A DNA stretch of 64,000 nt, from assembly GCA_028023455.1 (NCBI GenBank), contig JAQFVV010000186.1, forward strand, positions 370,001-434,000. The letters are read 5' to 3'. Under the pieces are notes generated by a model. It did no database searches. It saw only the letters and a list, made by a program, of their open reading frames with translations, and was not told the origin of the DNA. The DNA comes from Epiperipatus broadwayi (lineage: Eukaryota; Onychophora; Udeonychophora; Euonychophora; Peripatidae). Shown one piece after another: positions 36,599 through 51,278 of this stretch (positions are counted from its first letter, which is position 1; every line of letters starts with the position of its first letter). The position numbers were made by a program, and so were the translations under genes.

Positions 36599-37027
36599 CT
36601 AGCTAGGTTGTTTTAAATACACTATTTCATCAAGAACTTGTTGTTTTGATATGAAGTAATTTTGTGTGAAGTTTATTTCACTTGTTGATAGCTGTGAAGT
36701 GCTTTGAGATCTTTTAAGGGAAACATTCAAGTGATGCAGAAGTGCTCCATCAACATTAGTACCAGAGAGGAGTGAATTTATCTTTTGATAGAATGAGAAT
36801 GCCACAAGCATATGGGATTGGAAATTTTGCATAATTTATTGTGGTTTTTGTTAGTGCTGATAGATTTGATATAATTTTTCTCAGCCTAAAAGCCATGTTG
36901 TTCTGGTTATATAGCTGAGTTAAGGGTTTGTTTTCACGTTGGAGCTTATGGATAAGATCTTTTGCTTCATCAAACCTTATAGCTTTAAGGGTTGAGTTTA
37001 TGTCTTCAATACATCACTTTATAAGGT
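36599..37027 (-). pseudogene. LINE-A, endonuclease-RT linker (distal piece)
   Basis: Minus-strand CIEDINSTLKAIRFDEAKDL and YNQNNMAFRLRKIISN continue exactly in frame from the LINE-A piece ending at 43794, once the PLE and one copy of the duplication are removed (…HYNSN, then NLIK). Later frames contain stops. Length lost to decay is unknown. Confidence 0.75.
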
Positions 37028-37040
37028 TGTTTGAGTTATA

Positions 37041-37465
37041 ACATATACCATTTACACCTTTTTAGATTCTTTATCAATACTTTTATTTGTATTAAACTAC
37101 AATATTCAAATATATAATTGTACAATTATTACACTTTTCCACATATTGATATACATAATTAAATACACAATATAAACAAAAATAATTATACATTTTAATA
37201 TGACCTTTATAAATAATCATTTCCCATTTTATTATTTTGCCTGTTAAATAATTTTATCAATATTTTATATTAATTTATTTTATATCACTTTATTTTATTT
37301 TTTAAAATATTATTTAATATAATAATTATAACTTTAACATTTATTTTACTATTTAATGCATATTATCATATTTTTTACATTATAAAATCAACTTCTAATC
37401 TTGTCCTATTTTTATTAAATATTTCTATCAATTAACTTTACCAACATTACAAATTATTTTTTGTT
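37041..37465 (-). repeat. PLE terminal repeat, hammerhead core deleted
   Basis: Reverse complement of 43290-43742 with small indels. At about 37097 the sequence jumps from GAATATTGTA to GTTTAATAC. The other copy holds 36 more bases there, exactly the ribozyme core and stem II. A TAG at both breakpoints suggests microhomology-mediated deletion. Confidence 0.85.
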
Positions 37466-37659
37466 TTTTATTACAAAAAATTACTTACCTCTTGTTAATT
37501 CTATTTCCAAAACCCAGCTGACAAAAAAATTCAAAATTTGTATTTGTTTAACACTCCCTCTATTGTCATTTTCTTTAACTTTTTTCTTTTTACCTTTTCA
37601 AATTCTAATTATTATTAACAATTGTTTATAAAATTATTGTTCTTACCCCAAAATCCCTA

Positions 37660-38237
37660 TTGAGACTTGGTTTTATACTCTTAATCAAGATTACCTCTTT
37701 AATTTTTATCTATCCCTTCTATTATTTGTGTAATTAACTATTTTTACACAATCTTTTTCAAACCTATGACCTGTTTTTAATGAATGCAAATAAATAGGTG
37801 ATCTCTTATCATATTTATGTTGAATTAATCAAATTGAATTCTTTGTTTCTCCCACATAATTAGCTTTTATATTTTTACTTTTACATGATTTGCATTCAAT
37901 ATTATATACACCATTTATGTTTTTTCTACTTTTCTTACATATTTATTATCTAATATATTAAGTATATATTTTTTTCTTTTATTTACTATTTTAAATTTTA
38001 TTACATTATTAAACTTTTTGTTAATTCTAATAATTATTCTATTCATACATTTTACAATACTGTTATTATAAGTTTTAATACCTATATATTTATTCTTATC
38101 TATTTTATTTTTTCTACTTACTATCTCATTACTTGTATTAAATTTCTCTTCCAATTTTCTTATATTTTCTTCTATAACTTTTTCTGGATATTTTTTATCT
38201 CTAAACTCTTTAATTATTAATTCTGTCTTCTATAATC
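37660..38237 (-). pseudogene. PLE C-terminus with GIY-YIG endonuclease
   Basis: The minus strand begins with TELIIKEFRDKKYPEKVIEE, the conserved end of the PLE RT. A basic linker follows, then NGVYNIECKSC…ANYVGETKNS: the GVY and YVG strands of a GIY-YIG nuclease with the Cys pair typical of Penelope. After that come LIQHKYDK and HSLKTGHRFEKD. A stop lies before the nuclease and another replaces the conserved Arg after ETKNSI (TGA, likely from CGA). The domain nicks target DNA to prime reverse transcription in active PLEs; this copy is dead. Confidence 0.85.

Positions 38238-38301
<64 letters not shown>
38238..38301. repeat. (AAT)n microsatellite, LINE-B 3' tail
   Basis: Uninterrupted AAT units. 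On the minus strand they follow the AATAAATGAAATGAATGAAA end of LINE-B and so act as its 3' tail; the other edge is PLE coding sequence. Confidence 0.8.
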
Positions 38302-38626
38302 TCAATTCATTTCATTCATTTCATTTATTTACCATACAAAACTACAGCCTAAAGCCAATTACAGTATTGCACCATAACAAATATATAAATACATAAATGA
38401 GTTTAAATGACAAATTATTAATATAATTATGTGCCATATTTCAATAAAAGATAATTAACACATTTAAAAATCTAAAGTAAAATTAAATATCAGCATATAA
38501 ACAATTATTATTAAGACATTAATAGTAACAAATAAATAAAAGGGATAAATATAAAGCACATAACAAAATAAAAAAAAACAAAAAACAATTTAATATATAT
38601 ATATAAACAAAATCAAGTTAAACCAA

Positions 38627-41386
38627 TCAAATCTGACATTTAAATTTAATAGCATTACAAAATTGATTATAATCTAAATTGAAGTAATTAATATTGCTAC
38701 AAATCTGATTATATAAAGATGGTAGCCTAAACAAAGGAGAAAATCTAAGAACATTGGAATGACAAGTTTTAATGTAACAAACAGAAGCAGACCGAGTATC
38801 ATGCACATGAGATCTAATTATAACAGTAGAAATTGTATTAGATAAAAGAACTATTTTATTAACAAGTTTATAAAGATATTTAATATCTCTATATTGTCTT
38901 CTAGAAGAAAGATGAACAACAGTTTTATTTCCCAAAGAAACATATTTAGAAAACTTATTATACACTGATTGTAATAAATTACATCCCTGTTTAGAGCTAG
39001 GATTCCAAATGACTGAACAATATTCAATGATGGGAAGAACCAATGATAAAAATAATTTAAATTTTGTATCACCACTGAAATGATAACCAAACCTTAGAAT
39101 AGTACCTATAATTTTTAAAGCCTTACCAATAATCATTTCCAAATGAGGAAGAAAGGATCCATTACTAGAAAATATAACTCCCAAATCTTTTTGGGATTCA
39201 ACAGAAATAATTTTGTGAGAATTAATAAAATAAGAAAAATGCAAAACTTCAGATTTTTTAGAATACGAGACTAAGGAACATTTACTGAAATTAACAGTCA
39301 TATTATTTAGATCACACCAAGCACTAAAATTATCTATATCCTTTTGAAGAAGAGTGCAATCAAACACAGATGTGATTCTTCTAAAGATTTTACAGTCATC
39401 TGCATAGCACAAAAGATAAGAAGATTTTAAGCAATCCTTAAGGTCATTCATATAAATGTTAAAAAGCATAGGTGCTAAAATACTACCCTGAGGAACCCCC
39501 AAATTACATTTAAAATTAGATGAAATAGTATTATTAAATTTAATGTATGCAGTACGACCATGAAGAAAGGATTGAAACCAATAAACAAGCTTAGTAGAAA
39601 AACCCATTTGATATAATTTGTGAAGAAGAATACTGTGGTCTACTTTATCAAAAGCTCTTGATAAATCAAAATAAACAACATCAAGTCTCTGCTGGTCTTC
39701 AATTGCATGAGCTATATGATCATAAATTGTTAACAAATTAGTTTCTACAGATCTATTAGGTATAAAACCATGCTGTGAAGAAGAAATGAGTTTACTAACA
39801 TCTAAAATAATTTTATTATAAACACACCTCTCAAAAATTCTAGCAATAGTATGCAAAACAGAAATAGGTCTATAGTTATTAATACAATCACGTGATCCAT
39901 TCTTAAAAATTGGGACCATTTTGGCACACTTAAGCACATTAGGAAAAACACAAGAGTTAAGTGATAAATTAAAAATAAATGCAAGAGGTACTGCAATAAA
40001 TTCAGCTAGCCCTTTGTAAATAAATGAAGGAATATTATCATTTCCCAAACTAGAATGAATTTTAAGTCGCTTAATAGCCATAACAACATCATCCTTAGAA
40101 ATATGGTCAATCATACAATGAACAGTTGAAGAATTACAAAATAATGCAATATTTGAAGATATTGTATCATGTGATGAATATACATCAGCAAAATGTTTTG
40201 AAAAGTCATTTGCACTTAAAGTGAAACCATGAGTAGCTTGAACCCTTTTCTTACCCAAACCAGACTTATTAATGAAATCCCAAAATTCTTTAGGGTTAGA
40301 AGAAATATTAACCTCAATTTTTCTAATATAATTCTGCAAATCTCTTTTATAAACATGCTTCACCAATCTTCTGAAATTAACAAAATTATTATAAAAAAAG
40401 ATATTCTGTGTTTTAAAATAAAGTCTACGATGATAAGACTTCCTTTTAATAATTTTGATAAGATCGCATGAAAACCAAGGAGGAAAACCCTTATAAAAAG
40501 GCCGCTTATTGGGAATATACAAATCAATAAAACTATTAAGAATCTTTAAAAACCCATCCAAGCAATGATTTACATCATTAAAAGAATACAAAAAATTCCA
40601 ATTAACCTTAGAAAAGTTACTACAAAAATCAATATAATTACCCTTCCCATAATCCTTTCTTGAAATATTAGAAAAATTAATCTTTGAATGACAAACATTA
40701 ATATAAAACTCAAAAGGTGGATGATGAGCATCAATAGGAAAATTAACAGAAACAACTTGAAAATTACTAACTACTGTTGAATTACATAAAATATAATCCA
40801 AAGTACGATGATAGGAATTAACAAATGGGTTATATTGCTTAAGTCCTAAAAATTTACAGAACTTTAACATTCTAGAAGCCTTAGAAGACAAAACAGAAAA
40901 GTGTGTAGCAATTCTACCCTGATATAAATCCGGAATATTTAAATCACCAGTAATAATAATATTATCATAGCCAATCAGAAAATCTTCAAGAGATGTCAAA
41001 AAATAATCAAACTCTAACAACGACAAAGTGGGTTTGAGGTAAACATTACCTAAAATAAATTTAAAATTGTGATTTAAAGTAATTTCACACCATGTAGATT
41101 CACAAAAAGAAGAAGAAAAAGAAAGTTCTTTATAAAAAACATCTTTATGAAGAGCAATCAGAGTACCACCACCTCGAGAAATATTATCCATAGATCTGTC
41201 AGTTCGCAAAATACTGAATCTATCATCAAGAAAAGAACAATCAGGAAATTGTTGATTCAACCAAGTTTCTGTAAGTAAAATAAGATCAAAATGTTCTGTT
41301 TCAAAAAATTGTTTAATTTGAACACATTTAGTCCTCATACCTCTGACATTCATGTAAAAACAAGAAAGGCCTACCATGTTACCCAC
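38627..41386 (-). CDS. LINE-B ORF2: APE endonuclease-reverse transcriptase
   Basis: Cuts target DNA and copies its own RNA at the nick. 919 residues. Endonuclease about 1-230: Asn13 (YMNVRG), Glu40 (LLTETW), GDLN at 147-150, LDYIL at 196-200 and His221-His222 (DAHHPP, in place of S-D-H). RT about 430-740: NNYRPIS at 503-509, motif A YFDLSRAFD with Asp574, motif B GVPQGSILAP from 630, motif C YADD at 661-664, then DLGVIFS. C-terminal Jockey/CR1-type thumb with LPIIEYCSVIWNP; no RNase H seen. The ATG at 41386 lies 107 bp after the ORF1 stop. All catalytic residues present; possibly active or recently so. Smaller ORFs inside are shadows. Confidence 0.92.
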   Translation of the reverse strand: MGNMVGLSCFYMNVRGMRTKCVQIKQFFETEHFDLILLTETWLNQQFPDCSFLDDRFSILRTDRSMDNISRGGGTLIALHKDVFYKELSFSSSFCESTWCEITLNHNFKFILGNVYLKPTLSLLEFDYFLTSLEDFLIGYDNIIITGDLNIPDLYQGRIATHFSVLSSKASRMLKFCKFLGLKQYNPFVNSYHRTLDYILCNSTVVSNFQVVSVNFPIDAHHPPFEFYINVCHSKINFSNISRKDYGKGNYIDFCSNFSKVNWNFLYSFNDVNHCLDGFLKILNSFIDLYIPNKRPFYKGFPPWFSCDLIKIIKRKSYHRRLYFKTQNIFFYNNFVNFRRLVKHVYKRDLQNYIRKIEVNISSNPKEFWDFINKSGLGKKRVQATHGFTLSANDFSKHFADVYSSHDTISSNIALFCNSSTVHCMIDHISKDDVVMAIKRLKIHSSLGNDNIPSFIYKGLAEFIAVPLAFIFNLSLNSCVFPNVLKCAKMVPIFKNGSRDCINNYRPISVLHTIARIFERCVYNKIILDVSKLISSSQHGFIPNRSVETNLLTIYDHIAHAIEDQQRLDVVYFDLSRAFDKVDHSILLHKLYQMGFSTKLVYWFQSFLHGRTAYIKFNNTISSNFKCNLGVPQGSILAPMLFNIYMNDLKDCLKSSYLLCYADDCKIFRRITSVFDCTLLQKDIDNFSAWCDLNNMTVNFSKCSLVSYSKKSEVLHFSYFINSHKIISVESQKDLGVIFSSNGSFLPHLEMIIGKALKIIGTILRFGYHFSGDTKFKLFLSLVLPIIEYCSVIWNPSSKQGCNLLQSVYNKFSKYVSLGNKTVVHLSSRRQYRDIKYLYKLVNKIVLLSNTISTVIIRSHVHDTRSASVCYIKTCHSNVLRFSPLFRLPSLYNQICSNINYFNLDYNQFCNAIKFKCQI

Positions 41387-41493
41387 AAAGATAATGTAAA
41401 CAACACAAATAAAAACAAAAAGAGAAAAAGAAAGAGATAAAGAAAAAATAAAAATAAAATAGATAGTAAAACAAAATAAATTCTCTTAAAACC

Positions 41494-43284
<1,791 letters not shown>

Positions 43285-43780
43285 TTGTTATGTGGGTAAA
43301 GTTAATTGATAGAAATATTTAATAAAAATAAGACAAGATTAGAAGTTGATTTTATAATGTAAGTAAAATGATAATAATATGCATTGAATAGTAAAATAAA
43401 TGTTAAAGTTATAATTATTATATTAAATAATATTTTTAAAAAATAAAATAAAGTGATATTAAAATAAATTAATATAAAATATTGATAAAATTATTTAAAA
43501 GGTAAAGTAATAAAATGGGAAATGATTATTTATAAAGGTCATATTAAAATGTATAATTATTTTTGTATATATTGTATATTTAATTATGTTTATCAATATG
43601 TGGATAAGTGTAATAATTGTATAATTATATATTTGAATATTGTAGCTCTGATGATGACTGCAGGACAGTCGAAACTGTTAGTTTAATACAAATAAAAATA
43701 TTGATAAAGTGTCTAAAAAGGTGTAAATGGTATATGTTATAATACAAATCAATATATAGGAAAAGAAGTAGAAAATTATA
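43285..43780 (+). repeat. PLE terminal repeat with hammerhead, plus 38-bp tail
   Basis: Inverted relative to 37041-37465. Contains the ribozyme at 43638-43695. Beyond the shared part (to 43742) is an extra 38 bp before the 13-bp duplication, like the extension described for Penelope terminal repeats. Confidence 0.8.
43638..43695 (+). ncRNA. PLE hammerhead ribozyme (type I)
   Basis: CTGATGA at 43648-43654, one spare T, stem II GACTG/CAGTC with loop CAGGA, GAAA at 43671-43674, stem III ACT/AGT closed by GTT, predicted cleavage after T43683. Stem I: TTGTA (43640-43644) with TACAA (43687-43691) across an internal loop. Core complete. Confidence 0.8.
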
Positions 43781-43793
43781 TGTTTGAGTTATA

Positions 43794-45014
43794 GTGTGAT
43801 AGATTATCTGAACAGCACATGTTTAGTATTTTTTTTAGTTGAGACAATTTTTCAATTGGAGAGAAATTTTTCAGCTGATATAGATGGTTGCTTACTATTA
43901 ATATATTACAGAAATCATCTATGGTAAGTTTGAATTGGCTAGGGAGTTGTTTTTTATATAAAAATTTATATATAGTTTGTTTTGCGGGCATTTTTGAATG
44001 AGTGTTATGCAGATGTGGTCAGAAAATGAGACTGTAGTTAGGTGAATTGAAGCTTTTAGATTTATAGAACTAAAAAATAGATCTATGAGAGAGGAACCTT
44101 CACCAATGAATGTAATGGCATTTGTTGGATATAGGTGTGCTAATGGCAGCAGAGCAAGTTGTGAGGGTTTGGCTTTCAAGGTGAGTGGCAAGTCATTGTA
44201 GCTGCAGTTAAAGTCATCACACATGATAATTGTACTAGGATTATGTAGTATTTTGTTATGCACAACTAGTAGGGTATCTACAACATCCCTCGCCTTTTGA
44301 CATGAATATATTTCTACGATATAGTAAAACTCAGAATGGAACATAAAAGAGATGATTATTGAATTAACTGATAAAAATATTATTTTAAGTTTTGTTATGA
44401 AAATTGATTGTTTATTAAAACTGCAATGCCTTGTGCTGGTCTGATATGGAAATATGTATTTGCTATGCAGAGTGTTAATTATGGTTGGATTGGTTAATCT
44501 GCTGACTTGTTGTTTCCATTATGATGAAAATGTCAGCATCATGATTATTTAAGAATTGAGTTAGTTGTGAGAGTCTGTTATATGAGTTAAGACCTCGTAC
44601 ATTTATTGTGGCAATTTTTCTTGTGTGCTTTGTATTACAGTTAGATATTTTAAATTTTTTTACTATTGTCATTTTCAAGATGGATATCTGTATTTGCTAT
44701 TACTCTATTTGCTTTACTGTTATTTCAGGGTAGTTTTTATTGTACAAGGAGTCTTGGCTATGGCTGAAAGATGAACTTTGTATAAAACTGTTATTCAAAG
44801 GCATTAATGGTTTCTGTGGTTCATCAATGGAAATTGAATTCTGTGATTGGTGACTGTATTGTGAATGTATGTCAGGTAAACTGTTATTTGTAGTAAATGC
44901 TCGGTTAGGGAGAGTTATGGTTGATTCTTGATTGGGAAGATTGGAGAGTTGTATTGCTACTGTATCAGATGTGAGAGTGTAATTTCTTGAAGCCATGCTG
45001 GCCCATGATATCAT
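43794..45014 (-). pseudogene. LINE-A ORF1 end and APE endonuclease
   Basis: Minus strand: SWASMASRNYTL… (44700-45014) ends an ORF1-like frame. IATINVRGLNSYNRLSQL and DADIFIIMET (44475-44678) start an APE endonuclease. IIMCDDFNCSYNDL, FIGEGSSLIDLFF and VSFSDHICI (43919-44344) are its G-D-F-N, D-L and S-D-H blocks; the first Gly is Cys here. The frame then continues across the PLE into 37027. Several stops. This is the 5' half of LINE-A. Confidence 0.8.
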
Positions 45015-45780
45015 TTTTTTTAGCTTCAGTGATTATGCCATTGAACATGATGATTTATTGGACAATTATAACATTAATACTTTAATTGGTTTATCATACA
45101 AAGATCTAAAAAAAATCATTTATCCCGATAGGCAACTTTGGTCAACATTATCTAGTGCCAGAATACTGACTAAATTTCAAAATTTATGCATGCCTCACTC
45201 ATGGCTAAAATTCCTGCATAATCTGCTATTTGATATAATTCCAACAAAGTTATTTCTCATAAACCACTTTAAATTAAACATAGATCCTACTTGCACACTA
45301 TGCAATGCACTCCCGGAAAATACATCCCATATCTTTGAGACTGTCCATACTTTTCACCCTTATGTCACTTTGTATTTCACAAAGACACAATTAATTTAAA
45401 AAATATGCTCATAAACAATATAAAGAAATTAAAACCATTCAATGCCTTTGTAACCATTCACACACTCAGAACAAAATGGCTTACCCGTTGTGCTGTAATC
45501 TTTGACAACAAAAAATACAATGTATTAAAAAAACAAACAAAGAATGGCATAATGTATATCTATATGCTCAAAAATATATTAATGTCACAAGAAAAATATG
45601 ATAAAACAATATTTTCCTCAGCTGCTCATTAATGCAGTAACAGAAATCATCTCGTTCCAATTCACTGTATTCTAAAAACCTCCTAAGCAATATAAAAAAA
45701 AAAAGTTAAAAAAAAAATGTAAAAAGCTCTTATTCGTGTAAATATTTTGTTATTAATAAAGTCTACTCATATATATAAAG
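44996..45780 (+). pseudogene. LINE-A RT C-terminus with zinc motif and 3' end
   Basis: Plus-strand frames encode YDIIPTKLFLINHF-like sequence, then DPTCTLCNALPENTSHIF: the C-x2-C…H part of the zf-RVT module at the end of some LINE RTs, with the last Cys missing. WLTRCAVIFDNKKYN follows in a second frame. The 3' UTR ends with AATAAAGTCTACT and TA repeats and recurs at 742-935. Strand is opposite to the endonuclease half; no RT domain lies between. Confidence 0.75.
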
Positions 45781-47060
45781 AAATGAATTTTGATCCCGAA
45801 AAAAAAAATTCATAAAAAATGAACACAGAAGTTTTGATCATGAATTAGTGAGATCTAAAATATGTATTAATGCAAAACTAGAAAATAAAACTATTAAAGA
45901 ATACAGCATTAACAGTTGATATTTTTAAATTTCAGAAACACTCCAACGAATTTAAATTAGAACTTGCTAGTTGCTGTGTACACAGGGGATCTAAAATCCC
46001 AGACACAACAGCGACAATAGTAAATTAAATCACACAAAAACTTTATTTATCTCAGCAAGTTTATTTTCTGTATTGAAGACTTAGTAAACAAAATAAATAA
46101 TAATATAATAAGAATCGTCTCTCAACTTTGGGACAAACACCTTGAATAAGTTTGTGTGTGGAAATACTTTATTTTAACACACTGTGTATTTATATGTAGT
46201 TCTTAATTTGGAGTTGCTTTAACTCGTATTTTTAAGTCTATATATGAGTGTCTTAACTCTTAAGTTATTCATCATTAATTCTAATCCATATACTGCTTTA
46301 ACTCTAATATTCATTTCTGTTTTCTAAAAATGCATTATCATTATCAACTTGAAAGCTCTTTACTGCTTGCTAGTTATGCGATTTTGTTAATGCTCTTTCT
46401 CAGTTCATCTTTTATTAGCTACACTAATTAGTATTCAATTTCTTTTAACAACAGTTTTTAGAATGTTTTACTTTTCGGGAGAACAATACAAATTGCTGTC
46501 TGTACTTATATAGATCATATAATAAATTGTATTTACATAATTGTAAATACATGCACAGGCAGTTTCACATCTTTTCACTCTAGTAAATACTCTTTAAATT
46601 TTTCAGGCTTTTTACAATTCCTCTAATGTCTGAGAGTAGATATATTTTTTCTTAAGTCTCAGTCTGTGTTTAAATCCATTTGTTCTTCAATTCTTGATTG
46701 TTTAGATCTGAAACATCTTTGTCCCCTCTGATACCATTCTTTTCAATGGGCAGTTCCTCGTTTTGCTCATTTAATAAGGTATCTATGTACTTTTCACTGT
46801 TTGATGTTTTGTTTTGGAATTGAATACTGGTCATCATATTTGATGTATCAGAGAAATGCTCACATAGGTGGTTTTAATGGAATCCATATAAATAAGACCT
46901 CTGGTTCTATCCAGCCTCACCAACTTGAAATTTTATGTTCACATTCTAAGTTTCTTCATTCTAAAATATTTTTTTGCAATTTGTCATAATAGTATTGCAA
47001 AGAAAAAAGCTTCATAATGAATATGGACATCATGAGAATATCTTTTTTACAGCTATTTTT
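45781..47060. other. No gene seen
   Basis: AT-rich. A 62-codon ORF near 46.8 kb has no recognisable features. Confidence 0.5.
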
Positions 47061-47084
47061 TAATTTTCTTTTAATAAATATTCA

Positions 47085-47222
47085 CAATAGATATTAAATA
47101 CTGATGGTGTTGTTCCTATTTCTTTAACAGCAAATGAGAGCCAGCAGAAAACAAAATTTGTGATTATTCTTTTTAGTTTTATTCTATAACTAAGAATAGT
47201 TAAATAGTCATTGAAAAGCTGG
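47085..47222 (+). repeat. Dispersed repeat, inverse of 24130-24290
   Basis: Carries TGGTGTTGTTCCTATTTCTT, TTTTAGTTTTATTCTATAAC and ATAGTCATTGAAAAGCTGGC. Same family as the 24-kb copy on the other strand. Confidence 0.65.
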
Positions 47223-47289
47223 CAATTGGTTTTTATGTAATGAGATTTGGAGTCAAACTAAGCATAAGAACAAGTAAGATTTAATAGTC

Positions 47290-48240
47290 AGACATTGGAT
47301 CACATCCATGTACTGGAAAAAAATATAGAAAGGACCAATGAATATTAATTGCCATTACATTTTAAATGTGTAAAATATGAAAAGACATTTGATTCTATAT
47401 GCATTTGGATAGTGATTAAAGCTTTGGATCATCAAAAATATAGTTCTGAGATACTGTCACATTCTGAAGAATATTTATTAAAAGGCAATAGCAGTGATTA
47501 GATTACATGGTGAAACATAAAATTATTGATAAGAAGTATGACAGAATGATTCCATATCTCCAAAATTTTTACAGCGATTTTACAAAACATTTTGCAGATG
47601 ATATGGCTCATTTTGCAAATAATGTTCCTGAGTTATATTTCAAGAAGTATCAGCTAGGGCTAAAAAAGTAAAATAATGTTCAGTGGTTTTTGCAGAACAA
47701 AAAAAAAAGATTGATACTGGTAATATTATTAATGTTATTGAAAACATAATGGATAAAATAAATCACAGAATTAAAATTTAAAAGGTTAGAAATAACATTA
47801 ATAAAAGAAATTTAATCCTATGCATTATGAAGAAAAACTTTTAATGCACAAGGTTTACCGATTTTTACTCATGGATCTGAATTATGGAAATTTAACAGAA
47901 AAATAGGACAGAGATTTAAACTGGAAAGATGTATGTCTGAATAACAAGAAGGCATCAAAAGCAAAATCCTTGGCTAAGAGAAGAAGAGATATCATTAATA
48001 TCATTGAAAAAAACTAATATTCTAGAAGTGATAATAGATTAACAGTTGAAATCTTAAACTATATCTTGAGAGATGTAAAAGACTTAGAGTTCTTATTTGA
48101 GGTGAATGAATGAAAAGTTTTATGGAATAATGTGAAGAACAGAGATTATAAATCAATGAATTAGATTTTAAACTGTAGGAAATCAATAATGCTTGAAATT
48201 GATCATGATAATGAATTTTTGGTAAGGATTAAATAAATAA
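47290..48240 (+). pseudogene. Ancient RTE reverse transcriptase remnant
   Basis: Nucleotide-level echo of the RT at 56.6-57 kb and 58.8-59.4 kb: motif A area (GAAAAGACATTTGATTCTAT), TTGGATCATCAA, motif C area TTTTGCAGATGAT, then the C-terminal segment. Stops and indels throughout. Confidence 0.65.
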
Positions 48241-48249
48241 CAAAGACAA

Positions 48250-50302
48250 ATTTCACTAATAATAATAATGAACTAGGTTTTTATGGATAACAAATATATG
48301 TTTTGGAATAATCACAAAATAAAATAATTTTATGCTAATAAATATAATAATGCCAAAAATTCTCATTTTTTTTAAAAAAGATGAAATAATTATATAACAT
48401 TATTATATATTATGCAATGAAATCAATATATTTAGTATGGGAAAAAACAGTAAATCATCTTTATTACTTTGCAAATTATTTTTCAAAAATCCATAGTCTA
48501 ACAAAAACAGGCTGTGACATATATACAAACCTATAAAGCAATTCATTTTGGAAGTATTATATAAAGGCTTTCTGCCGTATGTAAAACATCCAAACTCAAA
48601 TACAAGTTTGCTCTATAATAATGTTAATATTATTGTAGCTGTTTTCTCTGTGTCATTTAATGCTTTGATAGATTAAATCGATGAGTTCAAAAATAAAGAT
48701 ATCTGGATTAATTGTTAATTGAATAAAGTAAGAAAAATCTGACTTTCTTGTTCAATCTGCTGTCTGGGTGCATGAATGTCAAAATAATATCCATGCAACT
48801 AACCTTTATTATAGCTGTTAATATTTTTAAAATATTACATACTACTATATGATAAACTGCTTTTATTAGAGGAAAAAGATCCTTAAAAAATACAGAATGG
48901 GGACATAGGATTGTAACAATTTAATCTAGTCTAAATAAGCTTTCACAAAGTTTTTTAGTGCTTTTTTGCTTATTATTTTATTCCGATTAGATTTCTTAGC
49001 TTATTTATGTTATATCCATATCCATTAGAATGATAACATGTGTAATTTAAATAACTAAAAATGGACTTAAATCTTTGATTACAAATCTATTAAGTATATG
49101 TCATGAAGTTTGTGTCATAGCTTAAAAAGAGATGGAGAAAATTCAGATTCAAATGTTAAAGAGACTTAATCTTCTTCATCAGTTGAAATCTACAGCATGT
49201 GTTTTTTATTTTGTAAATATAGGATTCAAACATAGCCTATTGTTATATTGTTTAATGATGAATAATTTTACAGTTTTTGTTTTCAATGTTTTTTAATTAA
49301 AATTTTTATCTTTCTGTATTCTTACTGGCTAGCAATTTTTCTTGGAGCCTTTTATTTTTATCTGGAGAAAAATTTTAGTTAAAATATTAGAAGATTAAAT
49401 CATTAAAAGAAAAATTGTGGTGGAGATCAGGTTTGAGACAATTAATTTTGGCTTCTAAAACAAATCTTAAATGGCATCTTTTAACATTATTTAAAATGTC
49501 TCCATGCTGTAGCGATAGTACTTCCACCTACCATACCATTTATCTTGGGTTCATATCTATACAAAATAAATTGATTTCAAGAGGCTTAGAATATTTTTAC
49601 ATAAGTGAATCCCAAATGACTTAACCATCTAATATGTCACTAAATGGATATCTTAACTATTTTAATTGGAAGACAAAACAAAGATAGAAAACTGCAAAGC
49701 CTCATCATTTGGCAAATGATAAATGTGATAAATTCTCTGTTTCACTATCTATATGTGGAAAGATCTTTGTTCTGTAGTAGTAATTTGTTACAAAATAATA
49801 TTTTTATCTACTTATTTAAATAATGTAATAAGCAAAGTAATGGATGCAAATATGGAAAAAAATATGTATTACTCAAAACAAACATTTATTTAAAAAAGCA
49901 AAATAATAAAACTAATATATATATATAAAATTGAGCAACATAAATTAAAACAAAAAAAAATGTTAAATCATTCTTTGGACTTTTTTATGGCAAATAATTT
50001 GATAATTTCTTTCTAATTATTCATTATTTAATCCACTATAGTTCATTTGCTTTGGGAAATTAAAACTTAGCATTAGTTATCTTTGAGAAAGCATGGGGGG
50101 TGGTGGTATATACTATATATGCATGTAGGTAGTTTATTCTACTTTTCATTGGGATTTTCTAAAAGGTAATATGGTTTATAGTTTTTTTTAAACGATTCGT
50201 AAACATTATATATTTTTTTAAAAATTACATGGGAAATTTATATACACCATTTTTAAAAACAATTCCAGCTCAATGCTACTTGAAACAAATATCAAAATCA
50301 CA
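48250..50302. other. No gene seen
   Basis: AT-rich, with a short ORF near 49.4 kb lacking any feature. Confidence 0.5.
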
Positions 50303-50372
50303 CCAAATGTTAAGAAATTTTCAGCTATGCCTCTTGTGATTGTGCAGCTGAAAATTTTTTAACATTTGAGAT
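50303..50372. repeat. Short hairpin repeat
   Basis: AAATGTTAAGAAATTTTCAGCT and its near inverse AGCTGAAAATTTTTTAACATTT flank a 23-bp loop. Confidence 0.6.
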
Positions 50373-51278
50373 GATTTGCTACAAGACTGTTAAAATAAAT
50401 TTATAGATGGTTTCAGATAAGTACAATTTTAATTATATTTTTATGTTACATTGAAATTAGTTACCTTAATGCAAAACTATTTTTAATTATAAAATGAAAA
50501 TTAAGTTTATCACTATGATATTAATAACATTTTAAAATATTAGTTTGTAAAATAAATTGTCCAAATAATATATACAAGATATATGTTTTTGTAATAATTG
50601 TGTATCTTGAGTTAAATAAAATAAAAGTGAAGTTTAATAATGATTATTACAGTTATGATAATCAAACTTCAAGAGACAAATTAAGGGCATAATAGGTAGA
50701 TTCTTTTAAAAAATGACTTCTGGAAGTACCAATGAGTCCTCATTACTATGAACATGGTTATAGTTAGGTAGTATCCTCATAATTCTAAAATGAAGTTACT
50801 AAAAATCCACACACACATTAAAATTATATCATTACCATTTTGAATACACAATAAAGTATCGATCATCAACGTTGATATATTTATATAACATGTAGAATGA
50901 GTAACTAAATAGGCATACATTGATAATATAGACAGAAAATAAATAATAATAAATTAATAATGCATGAGTAAATTACAATATCATAAATAGCTTGCAACAT
51001 TATTCTTTGAAACTTAATAGATTGATTAATGAATTTCAGTTTCATCAAAATCAAATATAATATAGAAATTATTAAATTACAAATATATATTATAATAATT
51101 TATCTAGCTACAATACTTGTCAGATAAATATTCTTGTAAATAAAATATAAATATTTATTTCTTCTTTAGTCTAAATCTATAGCTTGTAATAGTTTCAATT
51201 AGAAATAAAATTATTTGACACATTTTCAACATATGTATTTAATATTTAAATACGTGTAATTGCTTATATTAATGTAAT
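50373..51278. other. No gene seen
   Basis: AT-rich spacer. Confidence 0.5.
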